Positions 8,501-17,500 of a DNA stretch of 64,000 bases are shown here, in pieces. Each line of letters opens with the position of its first letter. Position 1 is the stretch's first letter. Source of the DNA: Lactobacillus sp. PV034 (GTDB lineage Bacteria; Bacillota; Bacilli; Lactobacillales; Lactobacillaceae); assembly GCF_014522305.1 (NCBI RefSeq), contig NZ_CP041982.1, forward strand, positions 67,001 to 131,000, read 5' to 3'. Both the position numbers and the translations under genes were made by a program. The notes under the pieces were generated by a model. That model had not been told where the DNA came from. It did no database searches and saw only the letters and a list, made by a program, of their open reading frames with translations.

Positions 8501-11500
8501 ATGTCTAGAAAAGACTTACATAAAAAAGATGTTTTCTCTTTACGAAAATTATCTGTTGGTTTAGCCAGCGTGATGATTGGTTCATTCTTCTTTTTATCTC
8601 ATGATACCGACTTAGTACATGCAGATGAATTAAAGGAACCAGAATCAGCTGCAGTAGATCAAGCGACGCTTGATGCTGCTGGTGAGCTTGCCAACGATAC
8701 ACACTTAACTAATAAAATTTCACAACAAAGTGAAGCAACAACTGCAAGTGAGGCAGCTACTGCTAATAGTGTATCTACTGCTAGTGCTGAAATTAGCATG
8801 GCAAGTAGCAGTAGTCAGTCAGCATCTTCAGCAAGTGAGAGTAAAGAAGCTGATGAACTTGCTCATAATGAAGTAAGTAAGAATAGGAGTGCTGAAGTTC
8901 ATACTGTACAAGTAAATACTGCTAGTCTTTTAGCAACAAAGGCTGGAACTGATTCTGCAGCTCTGGCTCAATTAGGCGAATCTAAAGTTACAACTCCCGC
9001 TTCAAATGCTACTGCTGTTGCTAATGCTAGTGAATTTGTTAATGCAATTACTAATACCAGCGCAGCTATAATTGATGTGACGAGTAATATTGACTTAAGT
9101 TCACAAAGTACACTCACTGTTTCTTCAGATGCAGCTTTACGTGATGTGACAATTAATGGTAATGGTCACACCATTAGCTTTGGTAATGCCTACCTTGATA
9201 TTAAGAGCAAGGATGACCAAAAGCTTACTATTTCTGGTGCAACTATTACTGGTTCTAACACTAATGGTATTGTTTCTATGGATAGTGGGAACAACGCTAG
9301 TGTTAAATTTGATGATGTTACTTACACCGGGACTGGATTAGTAAATAATACTAATACAAACGTTGTCTTTAGTGGAACTAATAACATTACTACTAATAAG
9401 AATGTTTATAGTGTTAATGCTAAGAGTGTAACTGTGCAAGATGGCTCAAATACTACAATTTCAGCTAGTGCAGGGGCAATTTCAGTACCTGCTAATACTA
9501 CAGGAATTAACGTAGCAGGTGATTTAACGCTTCACCGCACTGGTTCTACTGCTTTAAGTGCTGGTACTGGATTTGTAGATGCTTCCTCACCAATTAATAT
9601 TACTGGTAACGGTAAAGTAGATGTTGAATTTGATAAAGTAGCAGGTTTAACTTCAAAAATGGGTGGGATTTACATCCACAATGGTGCCGACTTAAATATC
9701 AAAGATAATGGTAGTTTAACGCTTAACAATAACGATAGTACTACTTTAGATACTACTGTAATTAACGTTGCAAACTCTGGTGATACTAATATTAATGTAC
9801 TTGATAATGGATCACTTAATATGAAGGGATCTGTAAATCAATCAGTTATCTACTTCCAAGGTAATGGAAACTTACGTGTTAACGGAGAAAAAGCAACCGT
9901 TAATATTGATGTAACTGGTAAAGCTGCTAGTCGGGTATTTGACTTGAAAACCGGTAATGGTATTTATGTCAACAACGGTGGAACTTTCGATATTGCGTAT
10001 GAGAATAACAGCGGAAACGGTTATAACGTTATCTATGCTGCGGCAGGTACGGTTTTATCATTTGGTAATAACTCAAATGTTAAGTTAACAAGTAGTGGTA
10101 AAAATTCTACTAATTTACTAGGTGGTAAAGGTGCTGCTACCATTACTATTTACCGTCCAGATTCCGTAGTCTTTGATGTTCAAGGTAGCGGTGCAATTAT
10201 TTCTGGCTTAGGCGGAGATATTAATGCTCACTATGTTGAAATGAAAAACTCAGCTAACAGTGACTGGAGTAGTGCCTACAAGGATGCTGATTACAATATT
10301 AGTAAAAAATCAGCAACTACACTTGGTGAAACTAACACTGACACAACTGCTGGTAACAGTCTTTTAGCCAGTTTAAACAATGGTAAGTACTTTGCATTTG
10401 GTACTCCTGATATGCACAATGCTATTACTTTAGATGATAGCAGTAAGATTACTGATCAAACTAAGACTTTAACTGGTACTACTAACGCCAACGGTTATGT
10501 AACTGTTCACTACTACAATGGTAGTGATAATAATACTGCAGTTAATGGTTTAACTTATGGCCTGGCTGCACCAGGCGAAACTAGTTCAGACTTCGTTGTT
10601 AAGGCAGATGCTAATGGTAAATGGAGCATTGATTTAACTAATGCACCACTTACTGCAGGTAGTGTAATTGTGGTTGAATCAATGTCACAATTTACCCCTG
10701 CATTTGCAACTGCATATGTTGCTAGTGCTGATTCAACTTACACTGATTTTTCACAATATGTTGACAATGCTAATTCGATTGCTTCAATTGCTACTAGTCA
10801 AGCAAGTCAAGCTGATTTAAGTAGTGCAACTGCAGAATTAGCAAGTGCTGCTAGTGTAGCAACTTCAATTTCTGATTTTGATCAGCAAATTACAAACTCA
10901 ATTCCTACAATTGGACCAGATTCAAGCTATACTTTAACTGGATTTCCCCCTGCTGCGGTTCAAAATAATATGGCATCGTTAGCACTCCTTGCTGGCGGAT
11001 ATGATGAAGAAGGCAATGATGTTAATCCTGTAGCAAGTGAAGTTACAACTTCTTTGGCTAGCGCTGCCACTGCTGCAAGCAGTGCAAGTAGTACTGCTGC
11101 AAGGATTGCCAGTGCAGTTGCTAAGTATAATAGCGCGGCTAAGCCAGTGATGGATGCTGCTAGTCAAGGCTCTGTTGCTGCAAGTGCAGCCTTACAAGAA
11201 TTGAATTATTCTTTAGCAGCCAGTCAAGCTAATGCTGCAAATAATAGTACATTGGGAAATAGCGCTACAAGTACGGCAAATTCTTATGCTGCGATTGCAA
11301 GTGCAAATGCCACTGCAGCTGCTAAAGCTGGAAGTTTAAGCTCAAGTGCTGCTTCTTTAGCTAAAAGTTTAAGTGATAATATTCAAAGTGATGTTAACTC
11401 AGTTGCGAGTTACGCAAAAGATACTATTAGTTCTGTCCAAAGTGCTCAAAGTCAGTATCTCTCAGCAGCAAGTACAGCAACTAGTTTAACGGCAGAAATT

Positions 11501-14500
11501 ATTAGTGAAACAGCTACTGATCTAGATTCTATCGCAAGTGTGGCCACCAGCAATGCATCAGTAGCGACTTCAGTAGCTACTGAATTGAGTAGCTATAGTA
11601 ATAGCTATCCAAACGGTATTACTGTTTCTGGATATCCGATTGGTATTAAGGGTAGTGTAAAGCCTGTTGAAACTAAGGTAGATTCTTTGTCTAGTGTAGC
11701 CGATAGTGTTGCTAGTTTGGCTGTAGGTCTATCAAATGTTGCTAGTTCAGCTCATGAAACAGCTGCACGGTTAAGTTATGCAGCTATTGATGAAAGTGCT
11801 ATGCATAGTGCTACCAGTGCAGCAGCTCAAAAGGCTAGTGATTTAACTGCTGCTATTGAAGCTTTAAGCCAGAATAATACTAGCGAGGCGGCTGCAAGTT
11901 TGAGTGCCGCTGCAAGCAGTAATACTGATTTTGCAAATATTGATAATCAAATTAATAATTTGGTACCAATTCTTGATAAAACTAGCACTTCAAGCCCAAT
12001 TGGGGGAGCCCAAAGTATTGCTAATGAAGCAAGTGCACTTGCAGGAATTGGTGAAGCTGCAAGCGCATTTGCAAAGAAGAAAGGGTTAGTCGCTGCGCAA
12101 ATCCTGCTCTTCGAAGTCCAAGTGGCAGCTGCTAAGGAAACAATTACAAGTGCTGCAAGTGCTGCAAGTAGTGCTCAAATTGCTGCTTCTAGTGCTACCG
12201 CTTCAGTAGCTACTAAAAGTAATGCAATTAGTCAATTAGTTGATCAGTATCCAGATCAATTAGCCTCTTATGCTAATTCAGCAAGTAGTGCATATAACAT
12301 CTCATCTACTGCAACTGGGGATGTTCCCAGTCAGGGGGCAAAAATTAATGCAGCTTCAAGTAGTGTTGCAAAGGCAACAAGGGTAGTACGTGAAGGTAAT
12401 AATAAAGCCAATGGTGCTATTACAAACGCTGCGAATGCTCTTGCTGGGGATGTTAATACGGCGAATGCAATGTATATAATGGCCCCTGATACAGCAGGCG
12501 CAATGCAATCGCCCTATTATCAGACTTTATATGAATCTATGGCAACTCTGCCTCAACAGTTGGCATCTTATGCTAGTGAGGTAAATGCAGTAACCAGTAG
12601 TGCTGCTGCTGCTCAGCTTGCAGCTTCAAGTGCTGAATCTGATGCGCAAAGAGCTAAGCAAGCAATTGCTGATATTGATTTAGCTTATGCAAGTGCAGCA
12701 TCTGCTTACATTGATCTTAAGTCGCAAGCAGCTTCAACTGCTGTTTCAAGTACAACTAGTTCAGCTAATGCGGCAAGTGCAGCAACCGGCAATGCTCAAG
12801 CTAACCAAGCTGCAGCAAGTTCAGCCGCATCCAATGCTAAGGATAGTGTATCTAGTGCAAATACTGAAATTGCTAGCGCAGCAACTAATTTAACTAGTTT
12901 AACTAATTTATCTAGTGCTAATGCTATTAATAAGGTTGTTGCTGATAATTTGAACAACGCTACTAAAGCTAAATCTAATGCAGATAGCTATGCCAAGGTA
13001 ATTGCGGATACTAGTGATCTTGCAAGCTCAGCTGCAAGTACTGCTGCTCGAGAGGCAAATAGTGCAGCCGCCGCAAGTAGCGCAGCTTCAACTGCTGCTA
13101 GTGCTGCTGCAAGTTACGCTGCTATTGTTGATAGTGCCAAGGCAACTGGTGATACTTCTCTAGCAAGTAGTGCTGCATCTCAAGCCCAAGCTCAAATTGC
13201 TAAGGCTAGTCAAGCAAACAGTGAAGCTCAAAGTGCAGCTAGTGCAGCCAGCGCTGCTCAATCTACTGCTAATGCAGCATTAACTACAATTGTAACTGCT
13301 CAAACTTCACTTACCAGTGAAGCAAATAAGATTGCTGATTACTTAAGTGCAGCTCAAACTAATGTAGAACAAGCAAGTGCTGCCAGCTTGGCTGCAAGTC
13401 AAGCAAATTCAGGAGCAATTGCAGACAAGACAAATACTGATCAAACTCAAACTGATATTAATAGTGCTGCTAGCGATGTTAAGACCGCAAGTAGTGCTGC
13501 AAATTCTAGCGCAAGTGAAGCTGATTCATATTCTAAGAGCGCAGCGAGTCAAGCAGCTTCATTAGCTACTGATCTTACTTCTTACTCAGATAATCCAATT
13601 GTAGTTAGTGCAGCCAGTGCTGCTAAGAGTTTAGCTACCGTTTCAAGTACAGCTGCAAGCAATGCTGCTGACCAAGCACAAACTGCTAAAGATTTAGCCT
13701 CAACTGCTGATTCATTAACTGCTGCTGCAAGTACTGCAGCAGCTAATGCAAGTAGTGCAGCCAGTGCAGCAAGTAGCGCAAATAATGCTGCAAGCAGCTA
13801 TGCTGCTTTAGGTAATATTGCCAAGGCGCAATTAGCAGCCAGTGCTGCTAGTGCAGCCAGTGAAGCCGCAAGCACTGCCGCAAGTACCGCAGCAAGTTTA
13901 TTATCAGATGCTAAGAAGACTTCTGAAAGTGCATCTAGCGCCGCAAGTGCTGCTGACAAGTTTGCTAGTGCTGCAAAGGTCGCTGCTGTAACTGCTTCTG
14001 TTGCAGCTAGTGATGCAGATCGAGCAATTTTAGCAGAAAGTTATGCAAGTAATGCTGCAAGTCAAGCTAGCCAAGCACAATCAAGTGCCGCAAGTACCGC
14101 AGCAAGCTCAACTGCAGTTTCATCAAGTGCTTCTCAAGCAACTGATTCAAGAAGCCAAGCTACCAATACTGCATCAAGTGCTGGCAAGAATTCAGATGAC
14201 GCTACGAGCACAGCAGGTGAAGTAGCCTCAATGGCAAGTGCACACCCAACTAACTCATTAGTTGCGAGTTCTGCCACCAGAGCAAGTGATGATTCTGAAG
14301 TTGCAAGTAGTGCGGCTACTAAGGCAAGCAGTGCCGCTGATGTAGCAAGTTCAGCTGCTCAAGATGCTGCAACTCAAAGTACAGCTGCAACTGCAGCCAG
14401 TGAAGCCGCAAGTAGCGCAGCCGCCAAAGCCTCAAGTGCCGCAAGTGAAGCTGCAAGTTTTGCTAAAGAAGGAAATGTCAGTGCCGCAAGTAGTGCTGCT

Positions 14501-17500
14501 AGCGTGGCTTCAGCAGCTAATTCAGATGCAGCAAAAGTTTCTAGTGCTGCAATTAGTGCTAGTGAAGCCGCAAGTCTTGCTAACTCAATTGCTTCGAGTG
14601 CCGCAAGTGAAGCAGCTTCATACCAAGCTATTGCTTCAAGTGCAGCTAGTGATGCAGAAATTGCTAAGAGTGAAGCAAGTGATGCAATTATCGGGGAAAG
14701 TGCTGCAAGTCAGGCTAGTGAAGAAGCTAAATTAGCCAATACCGCTTCAACTGCAGTTAACTCATACGAAGTAGTTGCAAGTAGCGCTGCTAGTGTTGCA
14801 AGAGATTACAACAGTAACGCAAATAGCGCATCTAGTTCAGTTGCTCATACTGCTGAAGATACTAAAGCTATTGCTGATTCAGTAGCCTCAATGGCAAGTG
14901 AACATGCAAGTAATGAAGTAGTATCTAGTGCCGCCGCCAAAGCCTCAAGTGCAGCAACTGCTGCAAGTTCAGCTGCAAGTAGTGCTGCTAGTGTAGCAGC
15001 TTATGTAAGCTCAATTACTACTGATGCCGCAACACAAAGCTCAATTGCGGCTGACCAAGATCACGTTGCTAGTGAACAAGCAAAACTTGCAAATAGTGCT
15101 GCAAGCGCTGCTGATGCTGCGTATAAGGCAAGCGATGCTAGTGCAGCAGTAAGTTTAGCCGCTGTAGCTAGTGCCGCTAAGAGTGCTGAAGCAGTTGCTT
15201 CAAGTGCCGCAAGTCAAGCTCTTGTAGATGAAAGTGAAGCAAATAAATCAATTGCAACTCTTAATAGCTATGCTCAAGAGGCTTTGAACTTTGAAAGCCA
15301 AGCTAGTGCTGCTAAGAGTGAAGCAATTGATAATCTCACAAAAGATAGCATAGCGGACTCAATTGCAAGTGGTGCAGCCAGTGCAGCTAACTCTTCTTCA
15401 ATTAAAACAAGTGATTATGCAAGTTCAGCTGCTGTTTCATCTAGTGCAGCTCAAACTGAAGCTAACAAAGCTAGTCAGTCTACTAGTTCAGCAACAAATA
15501 TTGCTAGTGAAGCAAGTAGTACTTCTAGCGATGTGAGTTCAATGGCTTCAGCTCATCCTACTAACTCATTAGTTGCAAGTGCAGCTGTAGTTGCCAATAG
15601 TGCCGCTAAGAAAGCAAGCAGTGCTGCTAGTGCAGCAAGTGTAGCCAAGAGCAATGCTGATTCAGCAAGTAGTATGGCAAGTTCAGCTTATGAAGATGCA
15701 AAATCAGCAGATACTGTTGCTAAAAGTGCTGCTAGTGCAGCAAATAAAGCTAAGAGTGAAGCAGATGCCGCTTCTGCAGCTGGTAATGTGTCAGCTGCCA
15801 ATAGCGCTGCAAGTTTAGCTAGAAGTGCAGCGAGTGTAGCAAAGAGCGCAGAAAGTGCAGCTCAAGCTGCAGCTAGAAAAGCAAGTAGTGCTGCAAGTAT
15901 TGCAAGTCAAGCAGCGACTGCTGCTAGTTCAACAGCTGATATTGCTAGCCAAGCATCTACGGCTGCCAGTGTAGCCAAGAGTGAGGCGATTGAAGCAATC
16001 AGAGGTGAAAGTGCTGCTAGTGCCGCAAGTTCTTCAGCGAGCGATGCTGAGACAGCTCATACTAGTGCAAGTTCAGATGAAAGTGCAGCAAGCAGTGCTG
16101 CTAGTGCAGCAGGAAGCTACAGTGATATTGCTTCAGAAGGTGCTAGCGCAGCTGCAAGTTCATCAAGTCACGCAAGTGAAACAGCTAGTGAAGTAGCTTC
16201 ATTAGCAAGTGACCATCCAACTAACTCGGTTGTAGCCAGTGCCGCAGAAAAAGCTTCAAGTGCAGCTAGTTCTGCCCAAAGTGCTGCAGATGTTGCAAGT
16301 AGTGCTTCAGCAGTAGCTTCAAATGCTGCAAGTGATGCTGTAATTCAACGCTCAACTGCTAGTGAACAGGAAAAAGCAGCAAGTGAACAAGCAAGCATTG
16401 CTAACTCCTTAGCTAGCGCAGCTGATAGTGCTTATAAAGCAAGTGATGCTGATAAGGCTGAAAGCTTAGCTAGTCAAGCTTCCGAAGCTGCAAGGCTTGC
16501 AAGCTCAGCAGCTAGTGCAGCTTCAAATGCTGCAAGTCAAGCAATTAGCGATGAAGAAACTGCTAAGAGTGCAGCATCTGTTGCTAAGAGTGCTGCTGAT
16601 GATGCCGCAAAATTTGATGATGAATCGACTAAGGCCAAGAGTGAAGCAGAGGACAACCTGAACCAAGGTAGTGATTCTGTTGATAGTGCTAGCGCCTCAT
16701 CAAGTGCAGCATCTAGCTCAGCTGATCAAACAAGTTCATATGCAAGCATTGCAAGTAGTGCTGCAAGTTCAGCAGGTTCAGATGAAAGTGCAGCATCAAC
16801 TTCAACTAGTGAGGCAAGTTCTTCAGCAAGTCATGCAGGCGATACTGCCAGTGAAGTAGCCTCAATGGCCAGTGAACATTCAGATAATTCACTTGTATCT
16901 AGTGCTGCCGAAAAAGCATCAAGTGCTGCGAGCCTTGCTTCAAGTGCCGCAGATACAGCATCCAGTGCCACAAGCGATGCGTCAGAAGCTGCAAGTTCAG
17001 CAAGCGACGAATACAAGAAGGCCAGTGAAGCAGATTCAATAGCTAAGAGTGCAGCAAGTGAGGCATCAGTTGCCAAAAGTGAAGCGGAAAGTGCCGCTGC
17101 AGCAGGTGACACTAGTGCAGCAAGTTCTGCTGCAGAAAAGGCCTCAAGTGCCGCTTCTGTTGCCAAGAGTGCCGAAAGTGCTGCAAGTAGTGCAGCTTCA
17201 ACAGCTCAAAGTGAGGCTAGTGTAGCAAGTAGTGCAGCCAGTGTAGCTAGCGAAATGGCTAAAAAGGCCAGTGAAGCAGATAGTATTGCAACAGATGCTA
17301 AAAGTGCAGCTAGTGATGCAATTACTGGTGAAAACTCAGCAAGTCAAGCAAGTGAAGATGCTAAGAGTGCCGACGTTTCTCATACTAATGCAGCTTCCTA
17401 CGAAAGCATCGCAAGTAGTGCAGCCAGTGCCGCAGGTAGCTACAGCAATATTGCTTCAGAAAATGCTAGCGCCGCATCAAGTTCAGCAAGCAATGCAAGT